Part shown: one piece after another, positions 46,281 to 55,400 of the stretch
Numbering within the stretch: position 1 is the stretch's first letter
Layout: each line of letters opens with the position of its first letter
Assembly (NCBI RefSeq): GCF_004151105.1
Contig: NZ_PHRF01000026.1
Coordinates: forward strand, 186,001-250,000
Direction of reading: 5' to 3'
Length of the DNA: 64,000 bases
Source of the DNA: Streptomyces sp. L-9-10
GTDB taxonomy: Bacteria > Actinomycetota > Actinomycetes > Streptomycetales > Streptomycetaceae
Notes under the pieces: model-generated
What the model was told of the DNA's origin: nothing
The model's input: only the letters and a program-made list of their open reading frames with translations
The model's database searches: none
Made by a program: the position numbers and the translations under genes

Positions 46281-48989
46281 TCACCAGCGCTCGCCGTCCT
46301 CTCGTCCGTACGCGTCTCCTCGTTCGTACGCGTCCACCCGGTCGGACTCGTATGCGTCCACCCGGTCGGACCCGTACGCCTCCCCCCGGTCGGACCGGGG
46401 GCTCTGGCGCGAGCGGACCGTGTCCACCACCCCCATCCGCAGCGGGGTGAGCCGGATCAGACCGGCGTACCGCCCCGACGAGGTCCACAGCGCTTCCTCC
46501 GGCTGGCCGGAACCGCTGGTGTGCCAGGCGTTCTCGACCTCGCCGCGCACGGCCTCCGGGGCGAATCTGATCCAGACCGCCGCCGCCGGGTCGCGGCTGA
46601 GCAGTGCTCCCTGCTCGGGCGAGGAGAGTTGCACCACGATCCGCCGGTCGGCCTCCGCGCCGACCAGCTCCGCGACCCGGTGCGGGTCGGTGCCCAGCAG
46701 GTTCGCCGACGTCGTGCGGGTGCGGTGCGCGGCGGCGAACGGGGGCGGGGCCAGCACACCGTTGCGCTGGAGGTGATGGCGCGCGGTCGACAGCAGCTCG
46801 CGGACCCGTGCCTCGGTGCGCCCCACGGCGAGCGTGCCGGCCTGGCCGCGTTCGACGGCGCCCCAGTAGGGCGCCATCGCGACCAGCGCCGCGTCCGTCA
46901 GATCGCCGGCCAGGGTGGCGACCAGCTCGGGACCGCCCTCGCCGCTCTCGCGGTCGAGCCAGCGCGGAACCCCGGCGGTGCGGTCCCCCCACGGGGTGGC
47001 GGACCGGGCGGCGCTCTCCGTCTTCGCCGGTTCGTCCCAGGAGGAGCCGTCCTCCCAGGCGTACGCGCTCGCCCAGTCGGTGTCCTCGTCGTCGGCCGTG
47101 CCGAAGGCATCCGTCTCCAGGCCCGAGGCGCTGGTCAGCCAGTCGTCCTCGGCGGCCGGTTCGGCGCCGCCCGTGTCCGCGACCGCGGGCCTGTCCGGCT
47201 CGGGCACCGCCTCGGCGTCCGCCGCGGCGGCCGTCGCCCGCAGCATGCCGGCGACGGACCTGGCCGCGTCGGCGCAGTACAGGCGTTCCTCGGCGGCCCA
47301 GTGTTCACGGACCGCCTCGGCCAGCAGGCCGTCGAGCCCGTCCAGGGCCCGGCGCAGTACGGCGGTCCCGTGGCCGGCGGCCCAGAAGTCGGCCGCCTCG
47401 CCCCACAGCCGGCGCGTCGTCTCCACCGCGGCACCGAGGCCCACCAGCAGTCCCGCGGTGCTCAGCCAGAGCGGGGGTTCCGCGACGTACGCCACCACCA
47501 CCCCGGCCACCGCGCCGACGACCGCCGCGGCCCGGGGGCCCACGGTCCAGTGGCCCGGCCGCCCCGCGCCCCGCAGCCGGGCCGCGCCGAGCACCGCCAC
47601 GGCGATGAACACCAGCGGTACGACGACCGCCAGCGCCGCCAACGGTCCCTGCCACAGGGCCCCGAGCAGCCCCGCGGCGGCGGCCACCGGAACGACCACC
47701 GGGCCCGGTACCGCGACGCCGCCCGTCGGCATGCGCGGGGCCACCGCGTCCGCGGAGTGGCCGGCGAGCCTCGGCAGCAGCGCGGAACCGGGCACCGGCT
47801 CCACCCGCCCCGCCAGCCCGGTGAAGCGCTGGGCCACCGCGCGCAGCGCCAGCCCCTGCCCGAGCAGCTTCCCGGCGAACTCCCGCAGGCCCTCGCCGAT
47901 CCGCTCGCCCACACCCTCGGCCGAGGGCACCCGGAGACCGAGGGCCGCGAGCCGGGCCGCCGCCTCGGCGGCGGACGACGTCGCTCCGGAGCCGCCACCG
48001 CGCAGGGCCGTGCCGACGAGATCCTGGTAACCGTCGAGCGCCCGGCGGGCCTGGTCGAGGTCCGCCTCGAACGCCTCCCTGCGGGCGCCGCTCAGCAGCC
48101 CGGGGAGTGAACGCAGCCCGGCCTGCGCGTCCTCGGCGTCGGCGAGGGCGTCCGCGCAGGCGCGGTACGCGTCGTCCGCGACCCCGCCCGCCACCCGGTG
48201 CCGCTGGTCGGGGCCGCCCCGGCCCGTCACCAGGCCCCGCAGCGGCTCCGGCAGATCGACGCCGGACCACGTGGTCACCGCGAGGTCCGGTACGCGTCCG
48301 CCGCCGCCCGTGAAGCTGTCGCCGCCCGTGAGGCCGTCCTGGCCCGCGAAGCCGTCACCGCCCGCGAAGCCGTCGCCGCCCGCGAGGCCGTCCTCGCCCG
48401 CGAAGCGGGTGAGCGCGTCGCGCCAGGCCCGGTCGCGCACCTCCGGTGGCAGATCCTGCTCCAGCAGCCGCACCCCGGGCGCGGCGACGGCGTCGGGCAG
48501 CGACCCGAGGTCGTCGAGCACCCGCAGGAAGACATCGGGTACCGACAGCAGATCCACCAGGACCGCCAGCGCGTCCGGGTCGTCGGGCGCCGGCTGTTCG
48601 AGCGCCGTACGGGCGGAGCGCAGATCGCCCGCCCACAGCAGGCCGATACCGGAGCCCCGCAGCAGCGCGGGGCGCAGCAGCCGCCGGTCCGGCTGGAACG
48701 CCTCGTTCTCACCGGCGTACGAACCGGGCGCGCTGCCCACCAGCAGGACGAGGATCCGGACCTCGCCCACGGCCCGGTAGGCGGTGATCAGTTCGTACTG
48801 CCGCTGATGGTCGGTCAGCCCGGCCGGGGTGTCGACCACCAGGAACAGCGGGTGGTCGGGCTCCGGCAGCCCGGCCAGGCCCAGCTGCCTGGCGACCTTG
48901 GCCCGCAGGACCGGGGGGCTGTCGAGTTCCGCCGCCCCGGCGCGCAGGTCGAGATGGACGACGGTGGCGATCTCCTCCTGCGTGATCAT
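46281..48989 (-). CDS. large membrane protein of unknown family in the conflict operon
   Basis: This 902-residue protein is of unrecognised family. Residues 1-200 look like an alpha/beta domain ('LFLVVDTPAGLTDHQRQYEL', 'VRILVLLVGSAPGSYAG'). A Gly/Asp/Phe repeat follows ('GGDGFAGGDGFAGQDGL', about 203-228), then a helical region and about four membrane helices between 430 and 545 ('VVVPVAAAAGLLGALW' to 'LWLSTAGLLVGLGAAV'). An acidic Trp-rich stretch and a final globular part around 720-850 come next. The C-terminus has 'SDRVDAYE' repeats. The start ATG 48989 overlaps the tubulin-like stop (4 bp). Confidence 0.8.
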   Translation of the reverse strand: MITQEEIATVVHLDLRAGAAELDSPPVLRAKVARQLGLAGLPEPDHPLFLVVDTPAGLTDHQRQYELITAYRAVGEVRILVLLVGSAPGSYAGENEAFQPDRRLLRPALLRGSGIGLLWAGDLRSARTALEQPAPDDPDALAVLVDLLSVPDVFLRVLDDLGSLPDAVAAPGVRLLEQDLPPEVRDRAWRDALTRFAGEDGLAGGDGFAGGDGFAGQDGLTGGDSFTGGGGRVPDLAVTTWSGVDLPEPLRGLVTGRGGPDQRHRVAGGVADDAYRACADALADAEDAQAGLRSLPGLLSGARREAFEADLDQARRALDGYQDLVGTALRGGGSGATSSAAEAAARLAALGLRVPSAEGVGERIGEGLREFAGKLLGQGLALRAVAQRFTGLAGRVEPVPGSALLPRLAGHSADAVAPRMPTGGVAVPGPVVVPVAAAAGLLGALWQGPLAALAVVVPLVFIAVAVLGAARLRGAGRPGHWTVGPRAAAVVGAVAGVVVAYVAEPPLWLSTAGLLVGLGAAVETTRRLWGEAADFWAAGHGTAVLRRALDGLDGLLAEAVREHWAAEERLYCADAARSVAGMLRATAAAADAEAVPEPDRPAVADTGGAEPAAEDDWLTSASGLETDAFGTADDEDTDWASAYAWEDGSSWDEPAKTESAARSATPWGDRTAGVPRWLDRESGEGGPELVATLAGDLTDAALVAMAPYWGAVERGQAGTLAVGRTEARVRELLSTARHHLQRNGVLAPPPFAAAHRTRTTSANLLGTDPHRVAELVGAEADRRIVVQLSSPEQGALLSRDPAAAVWIRFAPEAVRGEVENAWHTSGSGQPEEALWTSSGRYAGLIRLTPLRMGVVDTVRSRQSPRSDRGEAYGSDRVDAYESDRVDAYERGDAYGREDGERW

Positions 48990-51900
48990 TCCGCGTCACC
49001 GTCCCAGGGGTTGCGGCGGGATCCGTCACGGTCGCGGTCGAGGCCGCCGTCGCGGTCTCTGTCGCGGGCATCGGGGTCCGCGCCGGAGTACGGGCGGCGG
49101 GGATCGACGGGATCGCCCGGGTCGCCGGGGTCGTCCCACGGCACGGAGGGCCGGTCCGCGCCGCCGGAACGGCCGTCGGCACCGTCCCCGGAGGCGCGCC
49201 GGGGACGATCGCGGTACGAGTCGCGACCTCCGTACGAGTCGCGATCGCCGTACCCGTCGCGGCCACCGCCCGGGTTGCCGCCGCCGCCCGGATCACGGCC
49301 GCCGCCCGGGTTGCGGTTGCCGTATCCGTCGCGGTCGCCACGCGGGTCGCGGTCGCGGTCGGGGTCGCCGTACGCCTCACGCTCGCCGTATCCGTCGCGG
49401 TCACCGTTCCGGTCGCGGTCGCGGTCGCCGTACGCCTCGCGCTCGCCGTGCCCGTCACCGCCGCCGTACCTGTCCCCGTCGCCGTATCCGTCGCGGTCGC
49501 CGTGTGTCTCACGGCCGCCGCCCGCCGGGTACGCGTCGGCCGAGGCGCGCGGCGCCGTGCCCCAGTCGTCGTCATCGGCCACCGCGCGCCGGGGTTCCGG
49601 AGGCTCCTTGCGGACGCGCGGCTTCGGCGTCCCGCCGCGTACGTGCTCCAGCAGCGTCCGCAGCGTCGGCTGGATGGCGCGCTGGTCCCCGAACTCCGTG
49701 TCCAGCGCGGCGGGCAGCGTCTCCGCCCAGAACTCCCACAGCGGCCGTACCCATCCCTCGACCCGCTCGCCGCCGCGCTCCCGGCGGTCCTCCAGCAGCT
49801 CCAGCTGGCGCGGGGCGATCTTCTCGACCAGTTCGACGAAGAGCGGATGCGGATCGGTGCCGCTCCTGGCGAGACCGACCGGCTGGGTCCCCATCAGTTC
49901 GCGGCAGTAGTCCTCGACGGTCCGCTCGTCGTCGAGCACGGTCCAGCGTTCGTACGAGCGCAGCAGCTCCGCCCAGCTCGACACACCGCCGGGGAAGTCG
50001 CCCAGCCGCAGCCGTACGCCGGGCACGTTCTCGCCCGTCTCGGGGAACAGCCGCAGCCGCACCCGGCCCGGCGAAGCGGAGTCGCCGTCGACCACGTCCA
50101 CCTGGCCGTTCCACATGCAGCACAGCAGCCGGTGCAGGATGGTGCGGCGGTCGTCCTCGCTGCTCACCATCCAGCTGTCCCGGAAGCCGAGCCGCTGCCG
50201 CCACCGCAGCACGTCCTGGGCCTGCTCGGAATCCTTCGCCCTGGCCCACTGCCTGAGCACCTTGCGGGCCTCCGGCACCTGCGTGAGGCTCATCTCGCTG
50301 CGGAAGAGGACCACGGTGATCGAGTCGCTCTCCACGCCCCGGTACTCCACGGAGTTCTTGGCGTCGGAGGGCAGCCGCAGCGCCTTGCCGAGGTACTCCT
50401 GCACCTCCTCCACGGCCTGCACGCGCGGGTACGTGACGAGGGCCCGGAGCGGTCCTGTGCCCTCCGGGGTGAAGCCGACCGGCAGCAGCCCGGTCAGTTT
50501 GCGGCCGAACAGTTCCAGCGCCTCCTTGCTGACCTGGTCCGTGGCGTCCGTGTCGCCCGCGGCGGCGGCCAGCAGGGTGCTCATGGGCGGCAGCAGCGGG
50601 CGTTCCTCCAGCTGTTCGCCGCTCTCCGCGAACAGCCGGGTGATCCGGCCCTCCAGCTGCGCCTTGACGACCGCCACCGCGCTGTCCGGGCTGCGGCGGC
50701 TGAGCGAGTGGACCCGGCGCCAGGTGTCCCCGTCGATCATCTTCAGCAGGAGCGTGGCCTCGTCGTCGTTCTCGCGCAGCCCCTCCCTGCGGATCATCCG
50801 GGTGACCAGGTCCTCGTAGAAGTGGTTGAGGGTGCGCTGCGGCGGCAGCAGATACGAGATGCCGGTGCGGTCCTCGTACAGTTCGAGGCCCTTCTGCGCG
50901 GACACCTTGCGTTCCCGGTCGGAGTGTTTGCGGAAGGAATTCACCAGCCGCCCGAGGTCGGTGCCCGCCACCTCCGCCTGGGACTGCCAGCGCTGCTGCT
51001 GCTCCCGCCACGCCTCGTGCCACACGGTCCTGCTGCGCCACTGGTACCAGGTGTCCTGGTCCCGGAGGGCCGCCTGTACGTCGTCGTCGCCCCAGCGTGC
51101 CGGGGACATTCCGGCGAGACGGCCCTTGATCCGCGGGCTCTTGGGCGGCTGTTCCGTCACCCCCGGCGGGCGCTGGGGGGCGGTGGCGCGGCTGTTGAGC
51201 ATGCCCAGGAAGCCGAGCCGGGCGATCGGTTCCTCGCTGTCCGGGACGCCCCTGACGACGCGTTCGGCCAGGAAGGGGTCCACGCTCTGGAGGAGCTTGT
51301 CGATGGCGGGGCGCGGGGCGAACCGGTCGGCCATCGTCGCGGCCTGGCGGTCGGCGATGGACTGGAGATCGGACAGCAGCCGCTGCATGTCCGCGATCCG
51401 CTCGCCCAGCGCCTGCTCGATGGCCCTGCTGCCGCGCGGCAGCGGATCGGGCTCCGGCACGGTCAACTGCTTGCGCTCCCACAGCTCTTCGAGGTACGCG
51501 TCGGTGAAGAGCTGACGGATCATCGGGACCGCCGTCTCGCGCAGCGCGGTGCGTGGCCGCTCCACGAGATCGGTGACCGCCTCCCGCAGCAGCCGGCCGG
51601 CCACCAGGTCGGCCAGCTGGTCCATGGGCGCGGTCATGGAGGCCACCAGACTGGTGGAGACGCCCTGTCTGCCGATGCCGGTGGGGGACAGGGCGCTGCG
51701 GTGCACGCCCCGGTTGATGAAGCTCGCGGCGAACGTCTGGAAGTCGTCGTCGGCGGCCGTCGACCGTCCCCGGGAGCGGCCGTCGCCCAGCTCGGTGCCG
51801 ATCAGCGACATCACGAGCGAGACGATGGAGCGGCGCAGATCGTCCTGGCGGATGCCCGCGGTCGGGCTGAACAGGAAGGCCGTGGGCAGAATGCCGGTCC

Positions 51901-52774
51901 GCAGCCGGATCGGCTGCATGCCCGGGTAGTGGATGCCGAGCCCGGACTCATGGTCCAGGTCGCCGATCTCCGATCCCTCCGTCGGCGCGTTCTGTCCGTC
52001 CACCAGCCGGAACAGATCGACCAGGGCGCGGGCCGCGTTGAGTTCCGCTTCCCGGCCGCCGCCCGCGGACGAGGAGAACGAGGACGGCATCACGACCAGC
52101 GGGTAGATCTTGACCCCGTCGAAGCGGCGCAGCTGGAACGCGTAGTTGATCAGGTGCAGATAGTCCAGGAAGATCCCGGCGCCGGTGCCGCCGGCCACCG
52201 AGAAGGCGACGAACACATCGCAGCCGGTGACCTTTCCGCCGCCCAGCTCGCTCAGCTCGCCGGCCGACCTGGCGATCGCGTCGATGGCCTGGAGCAGGGG
52301 TTCGAGGACCGGGGTGAGGCTGTGCCTGAGCGTGGCGAACAGCGCCGCGCGCCCGACGGTGGGCAGCTGGCCCGCGCCGTTGTGCAGCGGGGTGACCTTC
52401 GGCTCGTCGATGCGCGGCGGCAGCCAGTCGGCGACCTCGTCGCGCAGGCTCGCCCGCAGCATCTTGGTCACCTCCGGTGAACTGTCGAAGTTCGGCAGCA
52501 GGTTGTGGGTGGCCCGGGAGGTACGGGCGTACGCGGCCCGCAGCGACGGGTCCACGTTGAACTGCGGCAGCCGCTGGAGGTCGGACTCGCTGTAGTCCGC
52601 GTACACGAACTGGAGGCAGTCGGGCAGCTGGTAGGGGGCGTGGCCGCTCAGATGGCTGAGCGCGACACCGTCGGGACCGCACAGTTCGGCGCGCAGCTTG
52701 CGTTCCAGCTCGGCGCCGACCAGGCCACCGGTGCCGCCCAGGCCGACGAAGAGCATCGGCTGGAAGATTTTCAT
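48986..52774 (-). CDS. tubulin-like (FtsZ-superfamily) protein with disordered tail
   Basis: This 1262-residue protein has an N-terminal tubulin/FtsZ-like nucleotide-binding domain: a T1-type glycine loop G11LGGTGG17 and a tubulin-signature loop 'AGGTGAG' (194-200), with the region around 240-300 carrying conserved acidic and Asn residues ('AELNAARALVDLF'). A large helical region of unknown fold follows (about 380-1070). The last 180 or so residues are a repetitive Arg/Asp/Gly/Tyr tail ('YGDRDGYGEREAYGDRDRD') encoded by degenerate 12-15 bp units (about 49020-49520). The product could form GTP-dependent filaments; that is inference. Confidence 0.82.
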   Translation of the reverse strand: MKIFQPMLFVGLGGTGGLVGAELERKLRAELCGPDGVALSHLSGHAPYQLPDCLQFVYADYSESDLQRLPQFNVDPSLRAAYARTSRATHNLLPNFDSSPEVTKMLRASLRDEVADWLPPRIDEPKVTPLHNGAGQLPTVGRAALFATLRHSLTPVLEPLLQAIDAIARSAGELSELGGGKVTGCDVFVAFSVAGGTGAGIFLDYLHLINYAFQLRRFDGVKIYPLVVMPSSFSSSAGGGREAELNAARALVDLFRLVDGQNAPTEGSEIGDLDHESGLGIHYPGMQPIRLRTGILPTAFLFSPTAGIRQDDLRRSIVSLVMSLIGTELGDGRSRGRSTAADDDFQTFAASFINRGVHRSALSPTGIGRQGVSTSLVASMTAPMDQLADLVAGRLLREAVTDLVERPRTALRETAVPMIRQLFTDAYLEELWERKQLTVPEPDPLPRGSRAIEQALGERIADMQRLLSDLQSIADRQAATMADRFAPRPAIDKLLQSVDPFLAERVVRGVPDSEEPIARLGFLGMLNSRATAPQRPPGVTEQPPKSPRIKGRLAGMSPARWGDDDVQAALRDQDTWYQWRSRTVWHEAWREQQQRWQSQAEVAGTDLGRLVNSFRKHSDRERKVSAQKGLELYEDRTGISYLLPPQRTLNHFYEDLVTRMIRREGLRENDDEATLLLKMIDGDTWRRVHSLSRRSPDSAVAVVKAQLEGRITRLFAESGEQLEERPLLPPMSTLLAAAAGDTDATDQVSKEALELFGRKLTGLLPVGFTPEGTGPLRALVTYPRVQAVEEVQEYLGKALRLPSDAKNSVEYRGVESDSITVVLFRSEMSLTQVPEARKVLRQWARAKDSEQAQDVLRWRQRLGFRDSWMVSSEDDRRTILHRLLCCMWNGQVDVVDGDSASPGRVRLRLFPETGENVPGVRLRLGDFPGGVSSWAELLRSYERWTVLDDERTVEDYCRELMGTQPVGLARSGTDPHPLFVELVEKIAPRQLELLEDRRERGGERVEGWVRPLWEFWAETLPAALDTEFGDQRAIQPTLRTLLEHVRGGTPKPRVRKEPPEPRRAVADDDDWGTAPRASADAYPAGGGRETHGDRDGYGDGDRYGGGDGHGEREAYGDRDRDRNGDRDGYGEREAYGDPDRDRDPRGDRDGYGNRNPGGGRDPGGGGNPGGGRDGYGDRDSYGGRDSYRDRPRRASGDGADGRSGGADRPSVPWDDPGDPGDPVDPRRPYSGADPDARDRDRDGGLDRDRDGSRRNPWDGDAE

Positions 52775-52920
52775 GAGGTTTCCTCCCGCTCACGGCCGTA
52801 CCTGCGGCCGGTTCGTCCTCGGTGCGTCTGTGGATTCATGCCTGTGGATTCACGCCTGTGGATTCGCGTGTGGGGACTTCCGGCGCGTCGCGGCGCTCCG
52901 GCCGCGACGCGCTGTCCGTG
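52775..52920. repeat. operon gap with 15-bp direct repeats
   Basis: This 146-bp non-coding gap lies between the vWA and tubulin-like genes. About 52826-52873 holds three near-identical head-to-tail copies of 'gcctgtggattcacg'-type units. The gap probably contains a translation start region for the tubulin-like gene (GGGAGGAAACC just before 52774). No gene is seen. Confidence 0.6.
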
Positions 52921-55266
52921 TCACAGGTACGAGTCGTAGGTGCTCGAACTCCCGCCCTCACCGGTCGCGGGGGTGGTGGTGGGCGTGGTGCCGGGCGTGG
53001 TGGTCCGCGACCGCGAGGGCCGTGTCCAACGGGTGGTGCGGGTACGGGTCGTGCGGGTACGGGTCTCCTCGCCGAGCGCGAGGCTCAGCGAGTCCGTCAG
53101 CGGGACCTGCCCGTTGGCGGGCAGCCGGGTCCGCCTGCCGCCGCGCTCGCGCAGCACCGCGCCGCCTTCCGGGCTGCGCTGGACGGCGTACGGGCCGTGG
53201 TTGCGCCGCTCGATGCGCGGGCTGCGGTGGGGTTCGACGACGGCGAACTCGTACCACTGCTTGTGCCCGTGCCCGGCCGGGTGCTCGCCGAGGATGTCGC
53301 CCGTCTCGGAGAGCAGGCGCAGCACCAGGCCGAACGGGTCCCTGCGGGTGCGGCGCTGGCGCAGCCAGGCGAGGACCGCGAGGACGGCCAGGACGATCAC
53401 GACGGCGGCGGACAGGAACGCCCACCAGTACTTCTCCCAGATCCCGGGCTCCGGTGTCACCTGTACCGAGAGCGGGGAGCGCACCAGCGTCCGGTCGTCG
53501 TCGGTGGTGTCGACGACCGTGACGGTGCCGCCGAGCCGCAGTCCGCCGTCGCCGAGGCGGTCGCCGAAGACGTCTTCGGGGGCGACCTCGACCGTCACCT
53601 TCCGGGTCCCCGACTCGCCGGGCTTCACCTCGATCTCCGCCGGGGTGACCGAGAGCAGCCCGTCCTGGATGTCGGCGACGGACAGCCGCAGGGTGTGCGG
53701 GGTGTCGCTGGTGTTGTGGACGGCCAGGGTGCCGGTGACCGAGGAGCCGGGATGGGTGTCCGCGTCGGGCAGGGTGAGCGCGGTGGTGACGGGCAGCACG
53801 CCGGGCGCGACCTGGCCGGTCTCGCTGCGGGTGTCGGCGCTCAGTCCCGACGCCGTCAGGGTGCCGCTCACCTTCAGCGCGCCGTCGGCGCTCTTCGGGA
53901 TCTTCACGGAACCGGTGAAGGAGCCGTCGCTGCCGTCCGGGTCGGTCCCCTTCCCGTCGTCGGTGAGGTCCAGCGCTACCGGGGCGAAGCCGTCGCCGGT
54001 CAGCTCACCGCTGACCCGCAGCCCCGCGTAGTCGTCCGGGTCCTTGATCTCGTACCCCTCGCGGGTCTGCAACCGCATGGTCACCGTGGTCTTCTCGCCC
54101 GCCCGCGGCGACGGCGGGTCCATGGTGATGGAGCCGCGCAGCTCGCCCTGCCACAGCACGCTGACGCCGACGGGCAGGGAGCGGTGCCCCTCGGGTGCCT
54201 CGGCCTTCACCTTCCAGATGCCGGGGACGGGGTCGACGATCTTCAGCGCCTCGACGGTGCCGCCCGCGCCCGCCAGTTCGAACCGCGACGCGCGGTACGA
54301 CCCGGAGGTGGGCACCTCGTGGCCGCTCGGGTCGAGGTAGGTGACCGTCACCTCGGGGTCGCCCTTGTCGACCACGATGCTGCCCACCGTCGCCAGCGGC
54401 GAGATACCGATCTCCAGGGTGGCGGGCGGCCGGTTGCTGGGGCCCCGCTCGTAGCGCAGGCAGTGGGCGGCGGCGAAGATCTTCTCCAGCATCGGGCCGA
54501 CGTCCTTCGCCCCGGACACCTTGCTCGCCTTCGGACGGGCGGAGGGCAGCTCGACGCAGCCCTTCTGGAAGCCGCCCGCGGCGATCCGGTCGAGCTGCTT
54601 CCTGTCCGGGGCGGGACCGAACCCGAGCGGCCAGATCTGGACCTGCTGCTCGGCCGCGTTCTTCAGCTCCAGCTCCAGCTGGCGTTCGCCCTCGGCCTCG
54701 CGGTGCGCGGGATCGCCGTACTTGGGGCTGCCACTGACGTCCATCTTCCCGTCGGTGAGCAGGAACAGCACGCGCGGCACCGACGGGTCGGTGCCGGTGC
54801 TGAGGTCGTGCACGCCCTGCCGTATCGCGCTCGGGAAGTCGGTGCCGGTGCCCTCGCTCTTCTTGCGGCTGCGCAGCTTGTCCACGCACGCGCCGACCGA
54901 CTCGCGCCCCGGCTTGTCCAGCGTGGTGCGCGGGCAGACCGGGTCCACCGCGCGCTGGCCGTCGGACTCGGCGGCGGCGAAACCGAAGACCGTGACGTTC
55001 GAGGACGAGGAGACGTCACCCAGCGCGATCCGGGCGGCGGCGGCCTTCTCGGCCTTCATGTCCTCGGGCGCGAGACTGGCGGACTCGTCCACGGCGACCG
55101 CGTAGTTGACGGAGGTGAAGGCCGGTTCCGACGCCGCCGCCGGTACCGGCCGGGGACCGGCGGGCGCCAGCAGGGACACGAGCACCGCGGCGCCGCCCAG
55201 CGCGGAGACCGCGCCGCGGCGCGCCCAGCCCTTTCTTGTCCGCTCTCTTCCCCTGAGTGTTCCCAC
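52921..55266 (-). CDS. signal-peptide vWA-domain membrane protein
   Basis: This 781-residue protein is exported and anchored. A signal peptide spans about residues 1-45 ('GAVSALGGAAVLVSLLAPAG'). A von Willebrand A domain follows with a complete MIDAS: DESAS at 60-64, T142 ('GTGTDFPSA') and D172 ('LLTDGK'). Beta-sandwich regions occupy about 300-600, then one transmembrane helix (613-635) and a cytoplasmic part that ends in Thr/Arg repeats. It thus spans the membrane with a metal-dependent adhesion domain outside. The start GTG 55266 follows AAGGGGA; the open frame to 55530 overlaps the next gene and is discarded. Confidence 0.87.
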   Translation of the reverse strand: MGTLRGRERTRKGWARRGAVSALGGAAVLVSLLAPAGPRPVPAAASEPAFTSVNYAVAVDESASLAPEDMKAEKAAAARIALGDVSSSSNVTVFGFAAAESDGQRAVDPVCPRTTLDKPGRESVGACVDKLRSRKKSEGTGTDFPSAIRQGVHDLSTGTDPSVPRVLFLLTDGKMDVSGSPKYGDPAHREAEGERQLELELKNAAEQQVQIWPLGFGPAPDRKQLDRIAAGGFQKGCVELPSARPKASKVSGAKDVGPMLEKIFAAAHCLRYERGPSNRPPATLEIGISPLATVGSIVVDKGDPEVTVTYLDPSGHEVPTSGSYRASRFELAGAGGTVEALKIVDPVPGIWKVKAEAPEGHRSLPVGVSVLWQGELRGSITMDPPSPRAGEKTTVTMRLQTREGYEIKDPDDYAGLRVSGELTGDGFAPVALDLTDDGKGTDPDGSDGSFTGSVKIPKSADGALKVSGTLTASGLSADTRSETGQVAPGVLPVTTALTLPDADTHPGSSVTGTLAVHNTSDTPHTLRLSVADIQDGLLSVTPAEIEVKPGESGTRKVTVEVAPEDVFGDRLGDGGLRLGGTVTVVDTTDDDRTLVRSPLSVQVTPEPGIWEKYWWAFLSAAVVIVLAVLAVLAWLRQRRTRRDPFGLVLRLLSETGDILGEHPAGHGHKQWYEFAVVEPHRSPRIERRNHGPYAVQRSPEGGAVLRERGGRRTRLPANGQVPLTDSLSLALGEETRTRTTRTRTTRWTRPSRSRTTTPGTTPTTTPATGEGGSSSTYDSYL

Positions 55267-55400
55267 GGCCGTCCCCTTATTTCGTCTCTGCGTGGTCTGC
55301 GCGGTGCGCGTGGCGTGCGCGGTGGCGCGGTGGTGCGTCGTGTGCGCGGTGGCGCGGTGTGCCTGTGGTGGCCTGGCGCGCGGTGGCCCGCCGGCGCGGG
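55267..55400. repeat. operon gap with GC-rich direct repeats
   Basis: This 134-bp gap lies between the PycTM-like and vWA genes. It is mainly G/C/T on the plus strand, with the unit 'gtgcgcggtggcgcggt' present twice within about 55316-55358. It contains the vWA ribosome binding site. No gene is seen. Confidence 0.55.

Noticed and set aside
49448..52480. 1010-residue plus-strand open frame opposite the tubulin-like gene
   Set aside because: Composition is that of an antisense shadow in high-GC DNA; no domain or ribosome binding site, and the minus-strand frame has clear tubulin motifs.
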